Source: Arthrobacter nitroguajacolicus_D
Lineage (GTDB): Bacteria; Actinomycetota; Actinomycetes; Actinomycetales; Micrococcaceae
Direction of reading: 5' to 3'
DNA: 64,000 nucleotides
NCBI RefSeq assembly: GCF_031455195.1
Contig: NZ_JAVDSH010000011.1
Span: 124,001 to 188,000 of the forward strand
This document shows positions 41,214 to 49,894 of the stretch, piece after piece. The stretch's first letter is position 1. Every line of letters begins with the position of its first letter. The notes below the pieces were generated by a model. That model ran no database searches. It saw only the letters and a list, made by a program, of their open reading frames with translations, and had not been told where the DNA came from. The position numbers and the translations under genes are program-made.

Positions 41214-42512
41214 TCAGTGACCGGCCGCCAGGCGGTGAAGGTTGGCCGCCTGTCCCAATGGTGATCCCTGCTCGATCCACAAACCCAGTGCGGACTGGGC
41301 GAAGAGTTGCTCTACGGCCATGAGGCTGGCCCCCACCACACCTTCCTGGAAGTCCAGTGAGGCGGTGCGCAGCGTCAGCTTTTCCGTCGCCAGCTTGGTA
41401 CTCCGCCTCATCACGGTCTCGGCCAGGGCCTCGAACGCCTGCTCACCACTGCGGAGCATGCCGCCGCCCACCACAATCACGCCCGGGTTGATGAAGTTGA
41501 CCAGGCTAGACACTGTTGCACCAACAATCCGGGCGCTGTCCACCACCGCACGTGAGGCCAGGCCGTCCCCCCGGGCCGCGGCGATGCCAATGTCCTCAGG
41601 GGTAAGTTTTCCCCGGTCAGCCAGCCGTGATGACAGGTACGGGCTGTCGGACGCAACGGGAGTCAACTGCTGCACCAGGCCCCACCCGCCAGTCACCGCT
41701 TCCAGGCATCCCGTCTCGCCGCATCGGCAGGTGAAGCCGGGGTCGTCGCTGACCTTGACGTGCCCGATGTCGCCGGCAGCACCCGTGTCACCGCGATAAA
41801 CAGACCCGCCGGAAACCAGCCCGGAACCAATGCCCGTGCCCACTTTGACGTACAGAAGGTCGCGCCGATCAGAAGGATGGCCGCGGTGCCATTCGCCCAA
41901 CGCCATGAGGTTAACGTCGTTATCGACCCAGACAGGCGCGTCGTAGCGTTCCCGCAGCCAGGAGCGGACACTGAAGCCGTCCCAGCCCGGCATGATTGGC
42001 GGGGCCACCAGTTGTCCGGTGCCAAAGTTGACCGGCCCTGGGACTCCCACCCCTATGGACCACGGCCGCGTCTTGGTCCGCTTGGCCAAGCGCTCGAACA
42101 TGTCCTGCAACTGGGCCATAGTGGCCTCTGGACCCTCCGAAATGTCCCAGTCCCGGTGCATTGCTGCAACCGCTTTACCGTCCAGATCCGAAACAGCAGC
42201 CCGGATTTCGCCGGCGCCCATCAGCCCGGCGTAAACGTGGCCGGCGTCGGACCTAAAGCGGAGTTGCCTCGGCGCGCGGCCACCGCCGGAGGGCGCAAAT
42301 TCTCCGTCTTCCAGCAGCCCCACGGCCATCGCTTGCTGGACACGCTGGGCCACCAGTTTCCGCCCTAACCCAGTGGCCTGCTCCAGGGCGGGACGGGTCA
42401 ACGCTTCCCCTGTCCGGACAAGGTTGACCAGCCGGGCATAGATGAATGCGTCCTGCGGGGACGGTTGGGTATTCACGGCGGCCTCCAGAGCTGCGATGGC
42501 TTGTGTCTGCAC
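41214..42512 (-). CDS. ROK family transcriptional regulator
   Basis: 432 residues from GTG 42512, which has ACAGGAAC as ribosome site. N-terminal winged HTH: LVRTGEALTRPALEQATGLG followed by KLVAQRVQQAMAVGLLEDGE. The ROK sugar-kinase-like domain follows, with WSIGVGVPGPVNFGTGQLV, WVDNDVNLMALGEW and an intact zinc motif CRCGETGCLEAVTGG. ROK repressors release DNA on binding a sugar. It lies between the importer operon and the divergent rhamnosidase operon and probably controls both. Confidence 0.92.
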   Translation of the reverse strand: MQTQAIAALEAAVNTQPSPQDAFIYARLVNLVRTGEALTRPALEQATGLGRKLVAQRVQQAMAVGLLEDGEFAPSGGGRAPRQLRFRSDAGHVYAGLMGAGEIRAAVSDLDGKAVAAMHRDWDISEGPEATMAQLQDMFERLAKRTKTRPWSIGVGVPGPVNFGTGQLVAPPIMPGWDGFSVRSWLRERYDAPVWVDNDVNLMALGEWHRGHPSDRRDLLYVKVGTGIGSGLVSGGSVYRGDTGAAGDIGHVKVSDDPGFTCRCGETGCLEAVTGGWGLVQQLTPVASDSPYLSSRLADRGKLTPEDIGIAAARGDGLASRAVVDSARIVGATVSSLVNFINPGVIVVGGGMLRSGEQAFEALAETVMRRSTKLATEKLTLRTASLDFQEGVVGASLMAVEQLFAQSALGLWIEQGSPLGQAANLHRLAAGH

Positions 42513-42515
42513 TTT

Positions 42516-42535
42516 TGTTCCTGTAGAACATATGT
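42516..42535. promoter_or_regulatory. ROK operator candidate in the divergent region
   Basis: Plus strand TGTTC-CTGTA-GAACATATGT, a GTTC/GAAC dyad followed by the palindrome AACATATGTT. It covers the ribosome site of the ROK gene and sits between it and the rhamnosidase gene. Confidence 0.65.
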
Positions 42536-42597
42536 TACATCTCACTTCCCAGGCAGGAAAGCTACGGCTTCTGCCTCAGAGCCTGGAGACCCACACT

Positions 42598-45500
42598 ATG
42601 TCCACGCCACCACTTACTCGGCGTTCCTACACCGAAAACAGCGAACCCGCCCCACTGCTCACGGATCCCGCGCCCTTGTTCGAGGCATTCGTCACGCCCC
42701 CCGATTCTGCCCGTCCCCGGGCTTGGTGGCATTGGATGGACGGCAATGTGAATGAGGACGGGATAGACGCTGACCTTGCGTGGCTGAAAGGGATAGGCGC
42801 TGGCGGCGTTCAGATGTTTTTCGGATCCTTCGGAGCAGCACCGCTCGTGGAAGAACCGGTGAAATTCCTTTCCAAAGAATGGCAATCAGCGGTGCGCAGG
42901 GCCGCGTCGCAGACCAAGCTCCTGGGCATGGAACTGTCCGTGGCAACATCAGCCGGATGGAGTGCCACCGGTGGTCCATGGGTCGCACAGGAAGCCGGGA
43001 TGAAGAAGCTGGTGTGGTCAACCACCGTCATCGAATCAGCGCACTTCCCCTGCCAATTGCCCACACCACCCACCGCCTCAGGCCCTTTCCAGGATGTCCC
43101 CTGCGCCGCAACGCGGCACGTTTCCGCGGACGTACCGGACTTCTTCCAGGACATCGCCGTCCTGGCATTCCCTTTCCGGGAGGGCCACCAGTCCCTTATT
43201 CCTGCCTCCGTCACTTGCAACTCAACGGTGACAGGCGATCCGAACCTGGAAGACCTGGCTGACGGCACCTTCTGGCCGCCCGTGGTGATTGAAGCCAGCC
43301 CCAGGATTACCATCACCGCTGATTATGCGGAGCCTGTGGTCGTCAAATCCGCCCGTATAGGACTTCCAGCGTTCGTGGGATTCGGTGGGAATCCTCTCCC
43401 AGAGGCTGTACTCGAAGCGAGCAATGACAATTCGACGTTCTGGCCAGTGACGAGATTCGAGGGCACCAAGTCTCCTGTTCGCTCCTTGTCTTTCCCTGCG
43501 CAGGAGGCGCGCTACTTCCGGCTGGTGATCACCACGCCGCCATCAGGCAGCGCCCCTGTCGCCGAAGGCATCAAGCCTTTGACGTTTCCCAGCACGGGCT
43601 CCGGCGTCAAGGTGTCGTGCTTCCAGTTGTTCGGTGGTTCACGGGTATCCCGGGCTGAAGAGAAAGCCGGTTTCGCCCCTGTTCCTGACTACTACGCGCT
43701 GGAAGCTGAACCAGCGGACGCCAAGGGAGCCGTGCCCCTCAGCGAGGTCGTGGACGTCTCTGACTACGTTGACGCCAACGGAACACTCAACTGGGAACCG
43801 GCGGAAGGACGGTGGACTGTGGTCAGGCTCGGGTACTCGCTCACCGGCCATGTGAACGCCCCGGCACCGGAGGAAGCAACTGGCTTGGAAGTAGACAAAC
43901 TGGACGCCGGCCACGTTGCCGACTACCTGCACACCTACCTCGGCTTTTTCCAGGACGCACTGGGCGAAGAACCGGCGGCCCTGGCGGGAATCGACGCCCT
44001 CCTAAGCGACAGCATCGAGTCCGGGCCCCAAAACTGGACGCGGAACATGCTCAGTGAGTTCCAAAGCCGCCGCGGGTACAGCCTCCTGCCATGGCTCCCG
44101 GCACTGACAGGAATTCTGGTGGAAGGCACCCAGGAAAGTGACGACTTCCTGTGGGACTTCCGGAAGACCATCTCTGAACTCCTTGCGGAAAACCATTATG
44201 GAACCATCGCATCGATTGCCGCCGGGCTCGGAATGGACTACTACGCGGAGGCACTGGAGGATCACCGGCCTCAGCTGGGGGACGACCTGGAAATGCGCTC
44301 GCATGCCGATGTCCCCATGGGCGCCATGTGGTGCTACACGCCCGAAAGTGGGCCGCGCCAAACCTTCATTGCGGATCTCAGGGGCGCGGCCTCCGTCTCG
44401 CACGTTTACGGCAAGCCGCGGACGGGCGCGGAGTCAATGACTGCCTTTGGCCAGCCCTTCCGCTACACACCCGGAATTCTCAAGCCGATCGTGGACATGG
44501 AGTTTGCCTTGGGGGTGAACCTGATCAATATCCATACTTCCCCTCATCAACCCGCGGGTGTGGAGAAACCGGGGATCACCTTGGCGCCGTACCTCGGTCA
44601 GTCCTTCTCACGCAACGAAACCTGGGCTCATGCCGCGCGTCCGTGGATTGACTACATGGCACGCTGCAGCCATCTTCTGCAGCAGGGAACCTACGTTGCT
44701 GACATCGCCTATTTCTACGGTGAGGAATCGCCCGTAACCGGGGTCTTCGGTGATTCTCCTGCCGAGGTGCCCCAGGGACATGGCTTCGACTTCATCAACC
44801 TCGACGGCCTCACCAACCACATCAACGTTACACCTGCGGGCGAGCTGCTCAGCAGCGGTGGAACGCGCTACAAGGTTCTATATCTGGGTGGTACCAGCCG
44901 GCGGATGACCCTCGCGATGCTTCGACGGGTACAGGAACTGCTCGACGCCGGTGCAACAGTCATCGGAAAGCGTCCGGAAGGATCGCCCAGCCATGGTGAC
45001 GATGCCCTGGCTTGGCGGGAGGCGGTGGACCGAATCTGGAACGGGAAGCGCAGTCGGCTCCTGGAGGGCGGGGCCTTCGAGGACATCAGCCTGCTGCCTG
45101 CCGCTCTGAAGAAACTCGGCCTGCGCCCTGACTGGAGCTTTGACGCCGGCGACGGCTATTCCTTGCCGACCATCCACAGGACCACCCCCGTCGGGGAATT
45201 GTATTTCATCAGCAATCAGCTGGAACGTCCTGAAAGAGTGACAGCTTCCTTCCGTACAAGAGCCGGTTCCGCAGAACTCTGGGACCCCTACCAAGTTGTG
45301 CGGACAGCACTTCCGTCACGCCACTCGGAAGGCCGCACGACGTTGGACATCCATTTGCCTCCGTTGGGCTCCGCTTTCGTGCTGCTTCGGCCTCAAGATG
45401 CCAGAACTGGCAGCGATCCTGCATCCGGAGCTACCCCTTCTTTCCTGACATCAATGGAACTGCAGGGGCCGTGGGAAGTGACCTTTCCTGACCGCGATCG

Positions 45501-45951
45501 TGAAGCAGGCTCCGTGACCCTGAATCAGGTGGCTCCGTGGGCCGGCCAAGGCGCGTTTACCCACGGTGACAGCGACATCAAGTATTTCTCCGGGACAGCT
45601 GGCTATTGCCACGATTTCGCGTTGCCGACAGTCAGCGCTGAGGAGACGTACGTGATCGACTTGGGCGAAGTCCGTGACGTCGCCCAAGTCTGGCTCAATG
45701 AGGTACCCCTGGGCACAGCTTGGACGTCCCCTTTCCAGGTGAGGGCCTCGAATGCCGTCCGCAGCGGGGTCAACCGTCTCCGTATCGAGGTCACCAACAC
45801 CTGGTCCAACAGGTTGGCCGGTGACGCCGCGCAGGGCAACACCGGAAGACCTGGGTCTGAAATTTTCCTTCCGGATGCGCCATTGCGGAAGTCCGGGCTT
45901 GTGGGTCCGGTAAGAATCCACACCATCAACCACCCGTTAGGACAGCCATGA
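42598..45951 (+). CDS. Glycoside hydrolase family 106 alpha-L-rhamnosidase
   Basis: 1117 residues from ATG 42598 (CTGGAG upstream). The start of the catalytic domain has the GH106 hallmark PRAWWHWMDGNVNEDGIDAD followed by LAWLKGIGAGGVQMFFGSFG. It continues with GMELSVATSAGWSATGGPWV, DSIESGPQNWTRNMLSEFQ, LEDHRPQLGDDLEMRSHADV and RPWIDYMARCSHLLQQGTYV. The C-terminal part (about 1000-1117) resembles a galactose-binding-like jelly roll (LGEVRDVAQVWLNEVPLGTA). GH106 enzymes hydrolyse alpha-L-rhamnosides by inversion. No signal peptide, so it acts on imported rhamnosides such as flavonoid rutinosides. First gene of the divergent operon. Confidence 0.92.
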   Translation: MSTPPLTRRSYTENSEPAPLLTDPAPLFEAFVTPPDSARPRAWWHWMDGNVNEDGIDADLAWLKGIGAGGVQMFFGSFGAAPLVEEPVKFLSKEWQSAVRRAASQTKLLGMELSVATSAGWSATGGPWVAQEAGMKKLVWSTTVIESAHFPCQLPTPPTASGPFQDVPCAATRHVSADVPDFFQDIAVLAFPFREGHQSLIPASVTCNSTVTGDPNLEDLADGTFWPPVVIEASPRITITADYAEPVVVKSARIGLPAFVGFGGNPLPEAVLEASNDNSTFWPVTRFEGTKSPVRSLSFPAQEARYFRLVITTPPSGSAPVAEGIKPLTFPSTGSGVKVSCFQLFGGSRVSRAEEKAGFAPVPDYYALEAEPADAKGAVPLSEVVDVSDYVDANGTLNWEPAEGRWTVVRLGYSLTGHVNAPAPEEATGLEVDKLDAGHVADYLHTYLGFFQDALGEEPAALAGIDALLSDSIESGPQNWTRNMLSEFQSRRGYSLLPWLPALTGILVEGTQESDDFLWDFRKTISELLAENHYGTIASIAAGLGMDYYAEALEDHRPQLGDDLEMRSHADVPMGAMWCYTPESGPRQTFIADLRGAASVSHVYGKPRTGAESMTAFGQPFRYTPGILKPIVDMEFALGVNLINIHTSPHQPAGVEKPGITLAPYLGQSFSRNETWAHAARPWIDYMARCSHLLQQGTYVADIAYFYGEESPVTGVFGDSPAEVPQGHGFDFINLDGLTNHINVTPAGELLSSGGTRYKVLYLGGTSRRMTLAMLRRVQELLDAGATVIGKRPEGSPSHGDDALAWREAVDRIWNGKRSRLLEGGAFEDISLLPAALKKLGLRPDWSFDAGDGYSLPTIHRTTPVGELYFISNQLERPERVTASFRTRAGSAELWDPYQVVRTALPSRHSEGRTTLDIHLPPLGSAFVLLRPQDARTGSDPASGATPSFLTSMELQGPWEVTFPDRDREAGSVTLNQVAPWAGQGAFTHGDSDIKYFSGTAGYCHDFALPTVSAEETYVIDLGEVRDVAQVWLNEVPLGTAWTSPFQVRASNAVRSGVNRLRIEVTNTWSNRLAGDAAQGNTGRPGSEIFLPDAPLRKSGLVGPVRIHTINHPLGQP

Positions 45952-47123
45952 ATCACACACCAGCGGCGCGGCCCTTGGGTGTGGCCGCTATCGGCTACGC
46001 CTTCATGGGCAAAGCCCACTCGAATGCGTGGCGGAACGTGGCAAGTTTCTTCGACGTCCCGGCCTTCGAGCAAAAGGTGCTCGTAGGCCGGGACGCCACC
46101 CAGGTTGCCTTTGCGGCCGGTAAGTACGGTTGGGCCGAGTCCGCCACCGACTGGCGTGAAGTGATTGAACGCGAAGACATCGACATCATCGATATCTGCG
46201 CCCCCGGCTGGATGCACGCCGAAATCGCCATCGCAGCCCTCGAAGCCGGCAAACACGTCCTGGTGGAAAAGCCCCTCGCCAACACGCTGGCCGAAGCCGA
46301 ACTCATGACAGCCGCCGCCGCGAAGGCCCGCAAACGCGGGGTCCAGTCCATGATCGGTTTCAACTACCGCCGCGTCCCCGCTTTGGGCCTGGCCCGCGAA
46401 CTCATCGCCGAAGGCCGCCTCGGCACCATCCGCCACATCCGGGCCGCCTACCTCCAGGACTGGCTCGCCGACCCCGAAACCCCCATGAGTTGGCGGCTCC
46501 GCAAGGAAACCGCAGGCTCCGGCGCGTTGGGCGACATTGCCTCCCACGCCATCGACCAGATCCAATTCCTCACCGGACAAACGGTGGTGGAAGTTACCGG
46601 TACCCTGCGGACGTTTGTGGCTGAACGCCCCGGGCAGGGTGGCCCTCAGGAAGTGACCGTGGATGATGCGGTGTGGGCCACGCTTGGCCTGACAGGGAAC
46701 CTCAGTGCCTCCGTCGAAGCCTCCCGGGTGGCTACCGGCCAAAAGAACAGCCTGAAGATTGAGATCTACGGCTCCGCAGGATCGCTGACCTTCGATCTGG
46801 AGAGCCTGAACGAGCTTATGTTCCTAGACGCAACCGGCCCGGTTCGCGAACAGGGCTTCCGGCGGATCCTGGTCAACGAACCCGAGCACCCCTACCTTGA
46901 AGCATGGTGGCCGCAGGGCCACATCATCGGCTGGGAACACACGTTCACCCATCAGGTCGGGGACTTCCTCACCGCCATCCGCGACGGCAGCCAGCCATCG
47001 CCGTCGTTCGAGGAAGGCCTGAGCGTCCAGCGCGTCCTGGACGCGGTCCAAGAGTCAGCCAACAACAAAAGTGCCATCGCCGTAGTCGGCGGTACTGGCA
47101 ATAACCACTCGCACGGAGCGTGA
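45948..47123 (+). CDS. Gfo/Idh/MocA family oxidoreductase
   Basis: 391 residues from ATG 45948, overlapping the rhamnosidase stop as ATGA. Rossmann motif LGVAAIGYAFMGKAHSNAWR, DIDIIDICAPGWMHAEIAIA, signature LVEKPLANTLAEAELMT, and the substrate domain GSGALGDIASHAIDQIQFLT. A sugar or inositol-type dehydrogenase; in this operon it may process the freed sugar or a keto-sugar. It is distinct in sequence from the one at 31810-32844. Confidence 0.9.
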   Translation: MNHTPAARPLGVAAIGYAFMGKAHSNAWRNVASFFDVPAFEQKVLVGRDATQVAFAAGKYGWAESATDWREVIEREDIDIIDICAPGWMHAEIAIAALEAGKHVLVEKPLANTLAEAELMTAAAAKARKRGVQSMIGFNYRRVPALGLARELIAEGRLGTIRHIRAAYLQDWLADPETPMSWRLRKETAGSGALGDIASHAIDQIQFLTGQTVVEVTGTLRTFVAERPGQGGPQEVTVDDAVWATLGLTGNLSASVEASRVATGQKNSLKIEIYGSAGSLTFDLESLNELMFLDATGPVREQGFRRILVNEPEHPYLEAWWPQGHIIGWEHTFTHQVGDFLTAIRDGSQPSPSFEEGLSVQRVLDAVQESANNKSAIAVVGGTGNNHSHGA

Positions 47124-48673
47124 TCGCAAACATGGAGACCCTACCCACTGCCCTGTCAGAGGGACAGCGCCGCGCCGATCGGGGTGACGGGACGTATTTC
47201 AACCCGGTGTTCGCGGCAGATCACCCCGATCCTGCGATCCTGCGCGACGGAGACGATTACTACCTGACGTTTTCCTCTTTCGAGTCTTCGCCTGGCTTGA
47301 TCATCTGGCACTCGCGGGACCTCCTGAATTGGCAGCCCTTGGGACCGGCCCTCAAGGACCCTTTGGGAAATGTTTTTGCCGTGGACATGTGCAAGGTGGA
47401 CGACACCTATTACATCTACATACCCGTCATTCCCACCGCGGCGTCACCGGATCCCACCGCTCCGCCGATGATTTACGTCATTCACGCGAAGTCTATGGCC
47501 GGACCCTGGAGTGAGCCAGTGAACATTGGAGTGGCCGGACACATCGATCCCGGCCATGTGGTGGGGGAAGACGGCCACCGGTATCTGTTCCTCAGTGGCG
47601 TCAGCCGGGTCCGCCTCACCGCCGATGGGCTCGCGACCGACGGCGAGATTGAGCATGTCTACGACGGTTGGCGTTACCCTGACGAATGGATCACCGAGGC
47701 CTACGCCCTTGAAGGCCCCAAGCTGACCCAGCGGGATGGATGGTTCTATCTGACCACTGCGGTGGGAGGGACCTCGGGTCCGCCAACAGGGCACATGGTG
47801 ACTGTGGCCCGTTCGCGCTCGGTGCACGGCCCGTGGGAAGAACACCCCCGGAATCCCATCATCCGGACCTGGGCTGAAGAAGAACCGTGGTGGAGCAAAG
47901 GCCATGCAACGCTGTTCGAAGGTCCCGACGGCCAATGGTGGAGCATCTATCACGGCTACGAGAACGGCTTTGCGACCCTGGGGCGCCAGGTTCTTTTGGA
48001 ACCCATTGAATGGGACGACGACGGGTGGCCGCGTGCCGTGGGCGGCGACCTTTCCGAGCCCTTGCGATCGCCCATCGCGTTGGGTTCGCTCGAGGGTGAA
48101 CAGGAGCATGGGATAGCTTTGTCGGACAATTTTTCCCGGCTACGGCTCGGAATTCCGTGGTCTTTCCACGCCCCCTCCGTGGACGAGCAGCAGCGCATCT
48201 CCTTGGATGACGGGCTGGTGCTCCAGTCGTCCGGGACGAATCCGTCGGATAGTTCCCCGCTGACCAGTACCGCCGGAGACCGTCACTACGAGATCAGCGT
48301 GGAGCTGGAACTCGTTGATGGAGCCCAAGGCGGGCTTCTGCTCTACTACAGCGACCGCCTGTATTGCGGCATGGGCCACGACGGCGTCAAGATGACAAGC
48401 TACCGGGCCGGCCGGGCCATCCCTTACTGGCGTGAGCCTGTCCCGGCTACACGGAATATGCACTTGAAGATTGAGAACAACAACAATATCGTCACCATGT
48501 ACTACAGCGCCGACGGGCTGGAGTGGACCCGGCACGGGCTGCGGTTCAATGTCGCGGGCTACAACACCAACACGGCGGACGAACTCCTCAGCCTCCGTCC
48601 AGCGCTTTTCGCCACCGGAAGCGGACATGTAAAGTTCCGCAACTACAACTACAGGTCCCCGGACCGGGTCTAG
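47120..48673 (+). CDS. Glycoside hydrolase family 43 enzyme
   Basis: 517 residues from GTG 47120 (GTGA overlap with the previous stop); ATG 47132 is the alternative. The five-bladed propeller begins with the general base region NPVFAADHPDPAILRDGDDY, has the pKa-modulating region GHIDPGHVVGEDGHRYLFL and the acid motif ITEAYALEGPKLTQRDGWFY (Glu in EGP). From about residue 330 a concanavalin-like C-terminal domain follows (DRHYEISVELELVDGAQGGL, LLYYSDRLYCGMGHD), as in beta-xylosidases and arabinofuranosidases. It trims xylosyl or arabinosyl residues. Cytoplasmic. Stop TAG shares CTAG with the convergent gene. Confidence 0.9.
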   Translation: MIANMETLPTALSEGQRRADRGDGTYFNPVFAADHPDPAILRDGDDYYLTFSSFESSPGLIIWHSRDLLNWQPLGPALKDPLGNVFAVDMCKVDDTYYIYIPVIPTAASPDPTAPPMIYVIHAKSMAGPWSEPVNIGVAGHIDPGHVVGEDGHRYLFLSGVSRVRLTADGLATDGEIEHVYDGWRYPDEWITEAYALEGPKLTQRDGWFYLTTAVGGTSGPPTGHMVTVARSRSVHGPWEEHPRNPIIRTWAEEEPWWSKGHATLFEGPDGQWWSIYHGYENGFATLGRQVLLEPIEWDDDGWPRAVGGDLSEPLRSPIALGSLEGEQEHGIALSDNFSRLRLGIPWSFHAPSVDEQQRISLDDGLVLQSSGTNPSDSSPLTSTAGDRHYEISVELELVDGAQGGLLLYYSDRLYCGMGHDGVKMTSYRAGRAIPYWREPVPATRNMHLKIENNNNIVTMYYSADGLEWTRHGLRFNVAGYNTNTADELLSLRPALFATGSGHVKFRNYNYRSPDRV

Positions 48674-48903
48674 TCGAAGAACCCCACGATGTACCCGATG
48701 AAGTACAGCATCGACATCAGCACAACCAGGCCGATGATCGACATCCACAGAATCTGGGTACCTTTCCGCGGGCCACCTTCATCGTGGCCCTGCGGCCCTG
48801 CTGTGGAAGCTTCGCCCGGTGGCGTTTCACCGGGCGGAACTCCGCCGCCAGGTTCCAGGCCGGTGATCTTGTCCTCGTATGGATCTGGATTTGGTCCTGA
48901 CAC
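48670..48903 (-). CDS. DUF6480-like small membrane protein
   Basis: 77 residues from GTG 48903, with AGGGGAG a few bases upstream. The N-terminal half is polar and Pro/Gly-rich (NPDPYEDKITGLEPGGGVPP, then GETPPGEASTAG). A single membrane helix lies at about residues 50-73 (ILWMSIIGLVVLMSMLYFIG). This composition matches small DUF6480 proteins common in Arthrobacter. Function unknown. It overlaps the convergent GH43 gene by 4 nt. Confidence 0.75.
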   Translation of the reverse strand: MSGPNPDPYEDKITGLEPGGGVPPGETPPGEASTAGPQGHDEGGPRKGTQILWMSIIGLVVLMSMLYFIGYIVGFFD

Positions 48904-48993
48904 GCTCACTCCCCTGTTTGCAGTGGTGATGCTTTGGTCCAGCGTATCGAACCACCACCCCCGACCAACAGCAACCTTACGAAGTTGCCGCAA

Positions 48994-49884
48994 TCAGCCC
49001 CGCCAGGCAGCGTCCTGGGCAGAAGTCCGCAGCCGGTACAGGGACGTGGTGGCCGTCAGATAGAGGTCCCGGCCCTCCGGCCCGCCGAAACACAGGTTGG
49101 ACACGCGTTCGGGGACGTCGACGGCGGCCAGCAACCCGCCGTCGGGGGCGTAAACGCGAACGGAAGCCCCGGCGGATGTCCACAGCCGGCCCTCCGTGTC
49201 CACGCGTAAGCCATCGGACACACTGTCCTCATCAAGCTCAACGAACGTTTCGCCCGCTCCGCACGTACCACCAGCAACCGGGAACACGGCGATGCGGAAC
49301 GGGACCCCACGGGTAGGACCGGCAGTATCCGAGACATACAACAGGGATTCGTCCGGCGAGAACGCCAGGCCGTTGGGATGGACCAAGTCCGTGATGACGG
49401 GGCGCAGCTCGCCCGCCGCAGGATCGAAGCGGAAAACATAGCAGCCGCCGTACTCCTGGTCACCCTCATGGCCCTCGACGGTCCCGGGCAAAATTCCATA
49501 AGGCGGATCCGTGAACCACACGGTACCGTCGGCCGCCACCACAACATCGTTGGGCGAGTTGAGCCGATGCTCTCCGAACGCATCGACAATTACCGTCACC
49601 TCGCCGTCGTGATCCCGTTCCATCCGCCGGCGGCCGTGGCTGCACTGGACCACGCCGCCGTCCCGGTCCAAGGTCCGGCCGTTGGTGTACTCGACGGCGG
49701 TGGCGTACTCGCGCGTGGCGCCGGTGGCGGGGTTGAACTCCAGGATGCGGTTGTTGGGGATGTCGCTCCAGCGCACGGTCCGCGATTCCGGAACCCAGAC
49801 GGGCCCCTCGGCCCAGACGGTGCCTTCGAACAGTTTTTCCAGGCTGCCTTTAATGAGCGGGATGGCGGGGGCTGCTTTGTCCAT
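48994..49884 (-). CDS. SMP-30/gluconolactonase family protein
   Basis: 296 residues from ATG 49884. Beta-propeller with the metal ligand sites of this family: WAEGPVWVPESRTVRWSDIP (Glu), RLNSPNDVVVAADGTVWFTD (Asn), HPNGLAFSPDESLLYVSDTA and SVSDGLRVDTEGRLWTSAGA (Asp). Members hydrolyse sugar lactones or related esters with Ca or Zn. It lies 10 nt after an MFS gene on the same strand, so the two are an operon. In context, it could open aldonolactones made by sugar dehydrogenases. Confidence 0.9.
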   Translation of the reverse strand: MDKAAPAIPLIKGSLEKLFEGTVWAEGPVWVPESRTVRWSDIPNNRILEFNPATGATREYATAVEYTNGRTLDRDGGVVQCSHGRRRMERDHDGEVTVIVDAFGEHRLNSPNDVVVAADGTVWFTDPPYGILPGTVEGHEGDQEYGGCYVFRFDPAAGELRPVITDLVHPNGLAFSPDESLLYVSDTAGPTRGVPFRIAVFPVAGGTCGAGETFVELDEDSVSDGLRVDTEGRLWTSAGASVRVYAPDGGLLAAVDVPERVSNLCFGGPEGRDLYLTATTSLYRLRTSAQDAAWRG

Positions 49885-49894
49885 GGTTTCGAGA

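Noticed and set aside
41201..41220. TCACT/AGTGA inverted repeat as the terminator of the ROK gene
   Set aside because: The arms are only 5-6 bp, overlap the ROK stop codon and lack a following U-tract on the minus strand.
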